From the NCBI GenBank assembly GCA_021787665.1, contig JAJYLN010000008.1:1-64000 (forward strand): DNA of 64,000 nucleotides, read 5' to 3'. The DNA comes from a bacterium (GTDB taxonomy: Bacteria; JAMCPX01). Of the stretch, positions 20,191 to 29,158 are shown piece by piece (position 1 is the stretch's first letter; each line of letters opens with the position of its first letter). The notes under the pieces are model-generated. The model made no database searches, was not told where the DNA came from, and saw nothing but the letters and a program-made list of their open reading frames with translations. A program made the position numbers and the translations under genes.

Positions 20191-21561
20191 ATGATCACCA
20201 CTATTCTTATGCCCAAGCTCGGACTCGTCATGAAGAAGGGCAGGGTGATAACATGGTACAGGAGCGTGGGCGAGCAGGTGAAGGAAGGCGAGCCGCTCTT
20301 CCAGATCTCCACGGAAAAGGTCACCATAGATGTCGAGGCAAAGGCATCCGGCTACCTGCGGGCCATCTATGCAGTGCCGGGGGCTATCGTGCCGGTCTCC
20401 GGCATCATCGGTCTGATGGGTGACCGGGACGAGTCCTTACCGGACATGAAGCCGCCGGTGTACGAGATGGACACCAAGGGCATCGAGAGCGCCGGCAGTG
20501 CAGGCCCTGCACGCCGTGAAGCTCAGTCGGCTGCCTCTGTGGAGGGTCCGGCACAAGCAGGAACATCCGGGGAGATAAAGGCAAGTCCGGCTGCGAAGAG
20601 GCTTGCAAAGGAAAAGGGCGTAGACCTCGCCGCGGTAAGGGGTACCGGGCCGGGGGGCAGGATCACGGAATCGGACGTCCTCCAGTATAAAACCGCGGGT
20701 ACGGCCGCAGGGACAGGTTTTCAAACTGCCCCTACCGATATACCGGCAACGCCCTATGCGCGCAAGCTCGCACAGGAGCGAGGCGTATCCATAGAGCAGG
20801 TGGCGCAGTCGGCCGGCGACAGGAAAATACACGCGCAGGACGTCATCGATGCAAGTGAGGGGGCAGCCAGCGGCGCGGCCTCCGCGGTATGGCCGCTCAC
20901 CGATATGCGGCGGGCCGTTGCAGAGCGGATGAGCTACAGTGCGCACACGTCAGCACCGGTAACTCTCGGTATGGAGGTCGTGGCCGAGGAGCTGCTCAAG
21001 CTCAGGACCGCCCTGTCTGTCTCGTACCCGTCCGATAGGATCACGATCAACGACCTCATGGTCAAGCTGGTTGCCGCTGCACTCAGGAAACACCCCCTTG
21101 CGAATGCCTCGCTCGAGGAAGGCGGCATCAGGGTCTACCGTGCGATCAACATTGGCATCGGCGTTGCAGTCGAGGGGGGCCTGCTCGTCCCGGCCGTCGC
21201 GGACGCCGACAAAAAGGGGATCGTCCAGATCTCGAGAGAGTCCCGGGACCTGATAGAGCGGGCAAAGACCGGCAGACTTACCCTCGATGAGCTCTCCCGG
21301 GGGACATTCACCGTGACGAACCTCGGCGCCTACGGCATCGATATGTTTACGCCTATCATCAACCCTCCGCAGTCTGCAACGCTCGGGGTGGGAAGAATTG
21401 TCAGGAAACCGTGGGTCGTGGGCGAAGCGATCGCAGTCGTATCCACGATGGTCCTCAGCCTAACTTTCGACCACAGGGTCATCGACGGGGCGCCGGCTGC
21501 TCAGTGTCTCTCGACGATCAAGCAGTACATAGAGAACCCGTACATGGTGCTCGGGGCATAG
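20191..21561 (+). CDS. Dihydrolipoamide acyltransferase E2 (one lipoyl domain, two peripheral-subunit-binding domains, catalytic domain)
   Basis: Lipoyl site ISTEKVTIDVEA; PSBD-like ASPAAKRLAKEKGVDLAAVRGTGPGGRI and ATPYARKLAQERGVSIEQVAQSAGDRKI; catalytic TFDHRVIDGAPAAQ. Confidence 0.93.
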   Translation: MITTILMPKLGLVMKKGRVITWYRSVGEQVKEGEPLFQISTEKVTIDVEAKASGYLRAIYAVPGAIVPVSGIIGLMGDRDESLPDMKPPVYEMDTKGIESAGSAGPARREAQSAASVEGPAQAGTSGEIKASPAAKRLAKEKGVDLAAVRGTGPGGRITESDVLQYKTAGTAAGTGFQTAPTDIPATPYARKLAQERGVSIEQVAQSAGDRKIHAQDVIDASEGAASGAASAVWPLTDMRRAVAERMSYSAHTSAPVTLGMEVVAEELLKLRTALSVSYPSDRITINDLMVKLVAAALRKHPLANASLEEGGIRVYRAINIGIGVAVEGGLLVPAVADADKKGIVQISRESRDLIERAKTGRLTLDELSRGTFTVTNLGAYGIDMFTPIINPPQSATLGVGRIVRKPWVVGEAIAVVSTMVLSLTFDHRVIDGAPAAQCLSTIKQYIENPYMVLGA

Positions 21562-21563
21562 GT

Positions 21564-23006
21564 ATGGACTACGACGTCTGCATCATCGGCGGCGGTCCGG
21601 CCGGCTATCTGGCGGGCATACGGGCAGCACAGCTCGGGGCGAAGACAGCCGTCATAGAGATGGACGAGCTCGGGGGCGTGTGCACGAACCGCGGGTGCAT
21701 TCCGACCAAGGCGCTCCTCGAGGTGTCGGGACCGCTGCTGTTATCCGGGAAATGGGCAGACATGGGTCTCGGCGTGAAGTGCAGCCTGGACATCAAGCAG
21801 GCGATGGGAAGGATGCATGACGTGGTCGGATACGTCAGGGCCGGGATCCATGCGCTACTCGATGCTCATGGGGTCGCGATGATAAAAGGCAGGGCGCAGA
21901 TCATCGACCGATATACCGTTGGCATCACCCTGCCTTCTTCCGGTCTTAGCGCGAGCGTGGACGAAGGAGTCAGGACGAAGTCGGTCCTTATCGCGACCGG
22001 CTCTGTTCCTTCCATGCCGGACATCCAGGGTGCCGGGCATGACACGGTCCTGTCGAGCGATGGGCTCTTCATGATGTCGGAAGTGCCGGAGCGGGTGGCC
22101 ATCGTAGGCGGTGGCGCCATCGGTATCGAGTATGCGACCATCCTGAAGTCGTTCGGGACGAAGAGGGTCGTTCTTATCGAGTTCATGGACAGGCTGCTTC
22201 CCTTCATGGATCCGGCGATCGGTGCGTATGAGAGAGATCTGATGGAGAGGCTCGGCATAGAGGTCATCCTGTCCCATAAGGCGACGAAGGCGTCCAAGTC
22301 CGGGAAGGGGATCCGGCTCGAGATCGTGCCCGCTTCCGGAAGCGCGCAATCAGGGATCGGTCCCCTCGATGTTGACAAGGTCTTTGCCGTTACCGGGAAG
22401 AAGCCCAACACAGCCGGACTCGGGCTAGACACGATCGGCGTATCGGCACCGAGGGGCTGGGTCGATGTCAACAGGGCGATGAGGACCAGCGTGGACAACG
22501 TCTACGCTGCCGGGGACGTCAACGGGATAAAGCTGCTTGCCCATGCTGCGTTTCACCAGGGCATGATCGCCGTGGAGAACATGCTCGGACAGGAGAAGCT
22601 CTTCGAGCCGGGCCTCGTGCCTTCGGTCGTGTATTCGATACCGCCGGTTGCGCAGGTGGGTATGGACGAGGTCTCCGCGCGGAAGGCCGGCATGGACGTC
22701 AAGACAGGGGTGTTCGACCTTGCAAACAACCCGATGTCGCTCGTGCACGGGGATCCGTCCGGCTTCATAAAGGTGTTGTCCGATACGAGGTACGGACGGG
22801 TGCTCGGGGCCTCTATTGCCGGAGAATCGGCCTACGAGCTCATCTCGGTGTTTGCGCTGGGCATCGCCGGTGAGGTCACGCTCGATGAGCTGAGGAGGAC
22901 CGTCTTCGCGCACCCGAGCCTCGCAGAAGGGATCGCAGAGTCGGCGTGGGCTGTGGACGGCCTGTCACAGCATACAATCAGTACAAAAAACGGAGTTCAA
23001 AAATGA
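21564..23006 (+). CDS. lpdA: Dihydrolipoamide dehydrogenase E3
   Basis: Start moved from ORF 21411 to the ATG at 21564. DVCIIGGGPAGYLAGIRAAQLG; GGVCTNRGCIPTKALLE; AHPSLAEGIAE. Confidence 0.94.
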   Translation: MDYDVCIIGGGPAGYLAGIRAAQLGAKTAVIEMDELGGVCTNRGCIPTKALLEVSGPLLLSGKWADMGLGVKCSLDIKQAMGRMHDVVGYVRAGIHALLDAHGVAMIKGRAQIIDRYTVGITLPSSGLSASVDEGVRTKSVLIATGSVPSMPDIQGAGHDTVLSSDGLFMMSEVPERVAIVGGGAIGIEYATILKSFGTKRVVLIEFMDRLLPFMDPAIGAYERDLMERLGIEVILSHKATKASKSGKGIRLEIVPASGSAQSGIGPLDVDKVFAVTGKKPNTAGLGLDTIGVSAPRGWVDVNRAMRTSVDNVYAAGDVNGIKLLAHAAFHQGMIAVENMLGQEKLFEPGLVPSVVYSIPPVAQVGMDEVSARKAGMDVKTGVFDLANNPMSLVHGDPSGFIKVLSDTRYGRVLGASIAGESAYELISVFALGIAGEVTLDELRRTVFAHPSLAEGIAESAWAVDGLSQHTISTKNGVQK

Positions 23007-23055
23007 AGGTTTTCTTCACAGGACGAATGATGATGGGGAATACCGTTTATTCTCT

Positions 23056-23709
23056 ATGAATAAACTTCGCGTTATAGATCTCAATACCATGGACTATCCT
23101 TCCGCGATGGAGTTCATGCGTACGACACGGGACGAGGTCGAGCGCGGTGAGGATGACACGCTCCTGCTCGTGGAGCACGGTACCGTCATCACGATCGGCG
23201 TGGACGGCGACGAGGCTGGTCTCGTGGACCGGGGGTACATCGACCGGCACGGCATCCCGGTCATCCGCACGGATCGTGGCGGTGAATCCGTCGTGCACAA
23301 CGCCGGTCAGCTCGTCGCGTACCCGGTCATGAAGGTCCAGAAGGGGACGTTGGACATGGTGGGTGCTGTAACGGGCGCGATCATGGACGTCATTGCGGAC
23401 TATAGTCTCAGGCCGGAGACGGGCAGCGAGCCGGGGGTATGGGTCGCCGGGCAAAAGCTGGGCTTCGTCGGTATGAAGATAGAGCGCGGCGTCTCGCTCC
23501 ACGGCGTCGCGATAAACGTGTCGAACGACCTCGGACCGTTCCGGGCGATCAAGACGTGCGGTATCGAAAACGAGAAAGTCACGAGCCTGACGCTTGCCAC
23601 AAAGAAGCTCATTGCGGTGGATGACGTCAAGCGCAGGTTCGTCTCCAGGTTCTCGCGGAGGCTCGGCTACCTGCCGGACAGGTTTATCCTCAGAGAAGGC
23701 AACGGATAG
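23056..23709 (+). CDS. lipB: Octanoyltransferase LipB
   Basis: VIRTDRGGESVVHNAGQLVAYPVM; VWVAGQKLGFVGMKIERGVSLHGVAINV; CGIENEKVTSL. Confidence 0.93.
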   Translation: MNKLRVIDLNTMDYPSAMEFMRTTRDEVERGEDDTLLLVEHGTVITIGVDGDEAGLVDRGYIDRHGIPVIRTDRGGESVVHNAGQLVAYPVMKVQKGTLDMVGAVTGAIMDVIADYSLRPETGSEPGVWVAGQKLGFVGMKIERGVSLHGVAINVSNDLGPFRAIKTCGIENEKVTSLTLATKKLIAVDDVKRRFVSRFSRRLGYLPDRFILREGNG

Positions 23710-23715
23710 GGTCCC

Positions 23716-24564
23716 ATGGTGCCGGACTGGATCAGGGTGAGTTACAACGAGGGTCGGGTGGGCCCGGTGGCGGATTACATCGGGCGGAACCGGGTGAACA
23801 CGGTCTGCGAGGGCGCGCTATGCCCGAACAGGTGGACGTGCTATGCGGACAGGGAGCTGACCTTCATGATACTCGGGGAGCGGTGCACGAGGCGATGCGG
23901 CTTCTGCGGGGTCCAGAAGGGTACGCCCGGGAGCGTCGATGAAGACGAGTGCCGGACGGTTCTCGAGGCCGCTGCATGGCTCGGCGCTGACTATGTCGTG
24001 CTGACCTCGGTTACCAGGGACGACCTTCCGGACGGCGGTGCCGGGCAGTTCGCCACGGTGATTCGGTCGCTCAGGGAAAGGGGCATCCAGGTCGAGGCGC
24101 TCGTCCCGGACTTCAATGGGGACGAGACGTTGATAGCCGCCGTGCTCGATGCATATCCGGACGTCGTGGCCCACAACATGGAGACGACTGCGGCCCTGTA
24201 CCCGGCAATACGACCGATGTCGGACTACGCGGTGAGTCTCTCCGTGCTTTCGACGATAAAGCGGCTGCGCCGGGATTTACCCACGAAGTCCGGGTTTATG
24301 CTCGGGATCGGGGAGGACATGACAGAGGTAAGGGGACTCATGCAGGATATACGATCGACCGGCTGCGATATACTGACGATAGGCCAGTACCTCAAGCCGT
24401 CTCCAGAGAACGTAGAAGTCAGGGCGTACGTGCACCCTGAGGTCTTCGCGATGCTCGAAGAGTACGGGTATGCCCTCGGCTTCATCGCGGTCCAGTCCGG
24501 CCCTCTGGTGAGAAGCTCCTTTCGTGCACGAAAGATGTGGAAGCAGGTACGAGACAAGCGTTAG
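23716..24564 (+). CDS. lipA: Lipoyl synthase LipA (radical SAM)
   Basis: Auxiliary cluster motif CEGALCPNRWTC; radical-SAM CTRRCGFC; TSVTRDDLPDGGAGQFA; VRSSFRA C-terminus. Confidence 0.96.
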   Translation: MVPDWIRVSYNEGRVGPVADYIGRNRVNTVCEGALCPNRWTCYADRELTFMILGERCTRRCGFCGVQKGTPGSVDEDECRTVLEAAAWLGADYVVLTSVTRDDLPDGGAGQFATVIRSLRERGIQVEALVPDFNGDETLIAAVLDAYPDVVAHNMETTAALYPAIRPMSDYAVSLSVLSTIKRLRRDLPTKSGFMLGIGEDMTEVRGLMQDIRSTGCDILTIGQYLKPSPENVEVRAYVHPEVFAMLEEYGYALGFIAVQSGPLVRSSFRARKMWKQVRDKR

Positions 24565-24583
24565 AAACCATAAAGGAGGATGT

Positions 24584-25030
24584 ATGGTAAAGAAGGATGT
24601 TTCAAAGACCTTTCTATGGCTCGAGGTCGTGGTGGGTGTGCTCACACTCGTTTACTGGGTACTGTTCTTCTTCGTGCCGGACAGCGTGCAGTCGTTTCCC
24701 CGGGAGCCGAGCTATATGATATTCGAAAAGAGCTTCGTTGCAGCGGACGTATGGATGACCATAGCGTACTTCCTCTCTGCGTACTATCTTTCGAAGAAGG
24801 ACATCAAGGGGGCGCTGTGGGGCATCATTGCCGGAGGGACGTTCGTGTATCTCGGGTGCATGGACTCGCTGTACAATCTGGAGAACGGCAAGTACGCCTT
24901 CATCTTTTCTTCCAACAGTAGCCAGGTGGGCATGGTGTTCGAGCTCATCATAAACCTCGCGAGCTTTATCTTCGGTGTGGTCACGATCGTGTATGTGTGG
25001 AACCTCGTTAAAGGAGAAGTGGAAAAATGA
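24584..25030 (+). CDS. Small integral membrane protein of unknown function
   Basis: Start at ATG 24584 after RBS aaggagg; about four hydrophobic segments. Overlaps the next gene's start by 4 nt. Confidence 0.7.
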   Translation: MVKKDVSKTFLWLEVVVGVLTLVYWVLFFFVPDSVQSFPREPSYMIFEKSFVAADVWMTIAYFLSAYYLSKKDIKGALWGIIAGGTFVYLGCMDSLYNLENGKYAFIFSSNSSQVGMVFELIINLASFIFGVVTIVYVWNLVKGEVEK

Positions 25031-26769
25031 CGCCGAGCGATGTCATAACCCCCATAGAGTTTCTCTCACTGCCGGACGGAAGGATCAAGAGGGTAGGCAG
25101 GCTCAACCTCATAACCCTCAGCGGGAGCGCGTACGATATGGGGCACCAACACGGGATCATAGCGAAGGAGCTCTATGTCCGGGGCCTGATTTTGTTCTTT
25201 GCGAGGTTCCTGAGAACACTGAAGCTCGGTTTGGAGGACATGCTCGGATCGAAGTTCCTTCGCAGGCAGGCGGGCAAGCTGTTCGACCGGTACGTGGGGA
25301 TACTCGCATCGAACATGGCCAGAAGGTACACGGGCTTCATGCTGGACGAGATCAGGGGCTTCGCCGACGGCAGCGGGGAAACACATGCGCTCCTGGAGAA
25401 GCTTATGTCCATGCCGGACGTCCTGCAGATCCTGCTCGCCCGCGGGCTCTCGCACACCGTGGCAAACTCCATTGCTGCGCTGAACCCGGGCTGCACGAGC
25501 GTGGCCGTGTGGGGGGACGCAACGGCAGACCGGGGCTTTATCTATGGTCGTGACCTCGATTTCTTCGACGATCATTCCATGGACCGTAACCCGGCGATTA
25601 TCCTGTACAAGCCCGACCACGGGATGAAGTACGCAACGTTCGGCTTTCTCGGCGTACCGGGGGGCGGTATCACCGGGATCAACGAGGCCGGCATTACGGT
25701 AGCACTCCATATTATGCTAAGCAGGGACGTGTCGAGCTATGCAACCCCGATCATGAACATAGCGAACGAGATCATCGGGAACGCGGAGAGCACGGACGAT
25801 GCGCTACGGATCGCACGCTCGTACCGATCCTCTTCCGGCTGGGGTATCGTGGTCACGGATGCCCGGCGCAGGGACGCGGTCGTGATAGAAACGTCGTCAC
25901 GGCACGTCCAGCCGAGAAAGGGCTCTTCCACGTTCATCATCAATACCAACCACTACAACACCGACCTCCTGAAGAGGAGGGAGTACGACTATAGCGTCTC
26001 GGCGACTGCCTCGACGATCGGGAGGTACAGGAGGGCCGAAGAGATACTACGGGAGAAGCACGGTAAGTTCACCGTGGACGACATGGTGTTGCTGCTGGGC
26101 GACCACCTTGAATATTACACCCGCCGGGAGCGGGCCCTGGGCAGCACCATAACGGCGGTGCACAACGTCAGCGCAGTCGTGATGCAGCCGGAGGAGATGA
26201 AGGTATGGATGTCCCACGGCGATGCACCCTCCAACAATTCAGACTTCATCGGTGTCGATCTGGGGAGCTGGATGAAGGGAGACCTCCGGCTGATCGACGT
26301 GAAGAGGCCCACGCCGTACGCTGGTACCTACAGCTTCACAGTGTTCAAAGAGCACTATGAGCAGGCGTACCAGAAATATTTCTACCACAACGACATACCC
26401 GGGGCGCTCGCGGAACTCGAGCAGCTCACGGAAAAGGACGAGGCGGAGCCCATCTACTTCATGCTGAAAGGGCAGATGTACGTCAAGGTCCGCAGGTACA
26501 GCGATGCCATCGTGGCCTTCGACAAGGCGCTTGCCCTGCCGGACATACCGCACCGGACCGGCGTGAGCATGTTATGGAAGGCGAGGGTGCAGGACATCCT
26601 CGGGAAGCGGGACGATGCGCTGAGCCTTTACCGGAGCATCGTGTCGATGGGGGGCATCGGCGCAAATCTCACGAAGGCAGCGCGGAAAGGCCTGGGGCGC
26701 CGGTACAGCGAGTCAAGGATTAAGAACCACGACGTCGACTTTGTGTTCTCGGACAATACGGCGTACTGA
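25027..26769 (+). CDS. C45 (acyl-CoA:6-APA acyltransferase)-like Ntn hydrolase with C-terminal TPR-like region
   Basis: NPGCTSVAVWGDAT..GFIYGRDLDF; GVPGGGITGINEAGITVALH; TNHY; C-terminal repeats PIYFMLKGQMYVKVRRYSDAIVAFDKALAL. Confidence 0.78.
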   Translation: MTPSDVITPIEFLSLPDGRIKRVGRLNLITLSGSAYDMGHQHGIIAKELYVRGLILFFARFLRTLKLGLEDMLGSKFLRRQAGKLFDRYVGILASNMARRYTGFMLDEIRGFADGSGETHALLEKLMSMPDVLQILLARGLSHTVANSIAALNPGCTSVAVWGDATADRGFIYGRDLDFFDDHSMDRNPAIILYKPDHGMKYATFGFLGVPGGGITGINEAGITVALHIMLSRDVSSYATPIMNIANEIIGNAESTDDALRIARSYRSSSGWGIVVTDARRRDAVVIETSSRHVQPRKGSSTFIINTNHYNTDLLKRREYDYSVSATASTIGRYRRAEEILREKHGKFTVDDMVLLLGDHLEYYTRRERALGSTITAVHNVSAVVMQPEEMKVWMSHGDAPSNNSDFIGVDLGSWMKGDLRLIDVKRPTPYAGTYSFTVFKEHYEQAYQKYFYHNDIPGALAELEQLTEKDEAEPIYFMLKGQMYVKVRRYSDAIVAFDKALALPDIPHRTGVSMLWKARVQDILGKRDDALSLYRSIVSMGGIGANLTKAARKGLGRRYSESRIKNHDVDFVFSDNTAY

Positions 26770-26908
26770 AGCGCCGCCAACCGAGCGGGCGGGCCAGATA
26801 CTGAGCGGCAGCGGCCCCTGATAGGGCCGGAAAGGATTCAGCGAAGAAGCTGTGGGTACCCGGCAAGCACCCAGATTTCGGATATTGACGGGTACGCGCA
26901 ACGGTGCT
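26770..26908 (+). other. Candidate structured RNA / 5' leader of serS
   Basis: Closing stem AGCGCCG (26770-26776)/CGGTGCT (26902-26908); hairpin CGGCCC-CTGATA-GGGCCG (26812-26829); long-range GTACCCG (26856-26862)/CGGGTAC (26889-26895); CAGC-GAAGAA-GCTG. Confidence 0.4.
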
Positions 26909-26919
26909 AAAGCAACAGC

Positions 26920-28203
26920 ATGCTTGACATACGATTGCTGAGAGAGGAAAGGAAGCTCATCGAGGACGCCCTTGCCAAACGGGGCATGAACGTATCGTTG
27001 AAGGCCTTCTACGAGAAGGACTCGAAGAGACTCGAGCTGCTCAGGCAGGCGGAGGAGCTCAAGCACCGGAGGAACCTCATCTCGAAAGACATCGGCGTCA
27101 GGAGGGCGAAGTCCGAGGACACGGCAGTGCTCCTGCAGGAGGTAAAGTCGATAGGTACCGAAATAGACGGCATCCACAGCTCCCTGGATGTACTCGAGAA
27201 AGAGCTGAACGACTTCGTCCTGACCATTCCCAATGTTCCCCATGCGTCGGTCGTGTACGGCAGGAGCAGCGACGAAAACCCGGTAGTGAAGACGTGGGGC
27301 ACGAAAAAGGAGTTCTCCTTCACCCCGTACACCCATGACGAGCTGGCAGCGATCCTCGGGATCATCGATTTCGACCGGGGCGCTAAGATCGCATCGTCCG
27401 GTTTTTCCGTTTCTATCGGTTCCGGCGCAGCACTCGAGCGGGCGCTGATCAATTTTTTTCTCGACATTCATACCAGGGAACAGGGCTATACCGAGCTCTA
27501 TGTACCGTATGTCGTGAACGACGTGAGCATGACCGGCACCGGTCAGCTCCCGAAGTTCAAGGAGGATCTCTTCAAGATAGAGGGCGAGGAACTCTACCTG
27601 ATCCCGACGTCCGAGGTGCCGATCACGAACATCCATGCGAAGGAGATACTCGAGAAGCAGTTCCTACCGAGGTACTACACCGCATACTCGCCGTGCTTCA
27701 GGAAAGAGGCCGGCTCGTACGGGAAGGACACGAAGGGACTGATACGACAACACCAGTTCAACAAGGTGGAGATCGTCAAGCTCGTGGAGCCGGGGTCGTC
27801 GTACGACGAGCTGGAGTCTCTGCTGATCGATGCCGAGGAGCTGTTGAAGAGGCTGGAGCTCCACTACAGAGTCGTAAGCCTCTGTTCCGGGGACCTTGGT
27901 TTCTCCGCAGCAAAGACCTACGACATCGAGGTTTGGCTGCCGGGCCAGAATGAGTACCGGGAGATATCGTCGTGCAGCAACTTCGAGGACTTCCAGGCAC
28001 GGAGGGCAGGGATAAAGTACCGACCGGCAAAGGGAGGGAAGCCCGCGTACGTCCATACGCTCAATGGTTCCGGGCTCGCGGTGGGGAGAACGATCGTCGC
28101 CCTGCTTGAGAACTACCAGCAGGAAGACGAGAGCGTGGTTATTCCGGAAGCCTTGCGTCCCTACATGAACGGTGTTACTGTCTTGAAGCCCGCGAAAAAG
28201 TAA
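26920..28203 (+). CDS. serS: Seryl-tRNA synthetase
   Basis: [81 protein letters not shown]. Confidence 0.97.
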   Translation: MLDIRLLREERKLIEDALAKRGMNVSLKAFYEKDSKRLELLRQAEELKHRRNLISKDIGVRRAKSEDTAVLLQEVKSIGTEIDGIHSSLDVLEKELNDFVLTIPNVPHASVVYGRSSDENPVVKTWGTKKEFSFTPYTHDELAAILGIIDFDRGAKIASSGFSVSIGSGAALERALINFFLDIHTREQGYTELYVPYVVNDVSMTGTGQLPKFKEDLFKIEGEELYLIPTSEVPITNIHAKEILEKQFLPRYYTAYSPCFRKEAGSYGKDTKGLIRQHQFNKVEIVKLVEPGSSYDELESLLIDAEELLKRLELHYRVVSLCSGDLGFSAAKTYDIEVWLPGQNEYREISSCSNFEDFQARRAGIKYRPAKGGKPAYVHTLNGSGLAVGRTIVALLENYQQEDESVVIPEALRPYMNGVTVLKPAKK

Positions 28204-28352
28204 GAAGGAGTTCTCCTTCCCTGCTGCAGACGGGCACATAGCCGAAGGATGGGTCGGGGACAAGGAGAGTTATGAGATTGTACCTCGCTATTTCGTAACT
28301 CCCGTTATTTCTGGTAACCGAAGAAGGATGACGCAGCAGTTTGTTACGACTT

Positions 28353-28439
28353 GGAGAGGTGGCCGAGAGGCTGAAGGCAACCGCCTGCTAAGCGGTTTTC
28401 GTCGAAAGGCGAACGTGAGTTCGAATCTCACCCTCTCCG
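28353..28439 (+). tRNA. tRNA-Ser (anticodon GCT)
   Basis: Acceptor GGAGAGG/CCTCTCC; anticodon loop CTGCTAA with stem CCGC..GCGG; long variable arm; T-arm GTGAGTTCGAATCTCAC. Confidence 0.96.
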
Positions 28440-28470
28440 TATTTCACAGGACTTTAAAAGTTACGGAAAC

Positions 28471-28737
28471 GATGTCAGGTCTTGACAGGTGAATCAAGGG
28501 CCTTCATGGTGGTTTCCCAGCTCTCCTTGATCGTGAGTTCGACAACGAATCCGCAGGTCGGGGGTTCAAATCCCCCCGGGTGCTTGTGATCTTTCAAGGC
28601 GCCGATTCATCGTCCATTGCTTCTGCTCATGACGTCATATACGGCTCGAGGATAGTTTATTCGTAACGGTCGTTCCCTATCGACAATCTATCGTAACGTC
28701 ATTGCTGTGTCATGTCCAAATGTCAAGACCTGACATC
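28471..28737. repeat. 267-bp MITE-like element bounded by 17-bp perfect terminal inverted repeats
   Basis: GATGTCAGGTCTTGACA (28471-28487) is the exact reverse complement of TGTCAAGACCTGACATC (28721-28737). Confidence 0.75.
28549..28584 (+). pseudogene. 3'-terminal tRNA fragment (T-arm plus acceptor 3' strand)
   Basis: ATCCGCAGGTC + GGGGG-TTCAAAT-CCCCC + CGGGTGC-T, with no matching 5' half (GCACCCG) seen upstream. Confidence 0.6.
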
Positions 28738-28811
28738 TTTCTTCTCTTATTAGGCGGTTATGTTTGACAGATCGGTAAAACGAGGTTAAGCAGACCCTAC
28801 AGGGGATCGGT

Positions 28812-29130
28812 GTGACCGTGCATGAATATACACAGTGTGTAAAAGCAGGCAAGTGCACCAAGCCGGATAAGGGAAAAGGCTGTAACTGGGGAGTGCATGG
28901 CAATGGCAGGCAACGTGTGTAATTGGTGCAGCGATTGGTACGGTGCAAACTATTACAGCGGTTCTCCGGACCGAAACCCGCAGGGACCTGATAAACCGGA
29001 CAGTGGGAGAGCCCGCGTTTTGGGCGGGGGATCCTATGAAGGTAATCGTGTGCAACTTCGTACATCGTACCGCGGTAGCTACATGCCGGCCGGCGGTGAC
29101 GCCACCATTGGGTTCCGCTGCGTTCGTTAG
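28812..29130 (+). pseudogene. Decayed formylglycine-generating enzyme/SUMF1-family gene with large internal deletion and frameshift
   Basis: VTVHEYTQCVKAGKCTKPDKGKGCNWGVHGNG.. (N-terminal-type motif) jumps frame into MAGNVCNWCSDWYGANYYSGSPDRNPQGP...RVLGGGSYEGNRVQLRTSYRGSYMP...TIGFRCVR (C-terminal motif). Confidence 0.8.
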
Positions 29131-29158
29131 CATGTACTGAGGAACTCCCTCAGTTGGA

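Noticed and set aside
26834-26848. 13-nt word 'gattcagcgaaga' shared with positions 18-30
   Set aside because: Short match. Surrounding sequence and frame do not extend the transposase similarity, so chance is the simplest explanation.
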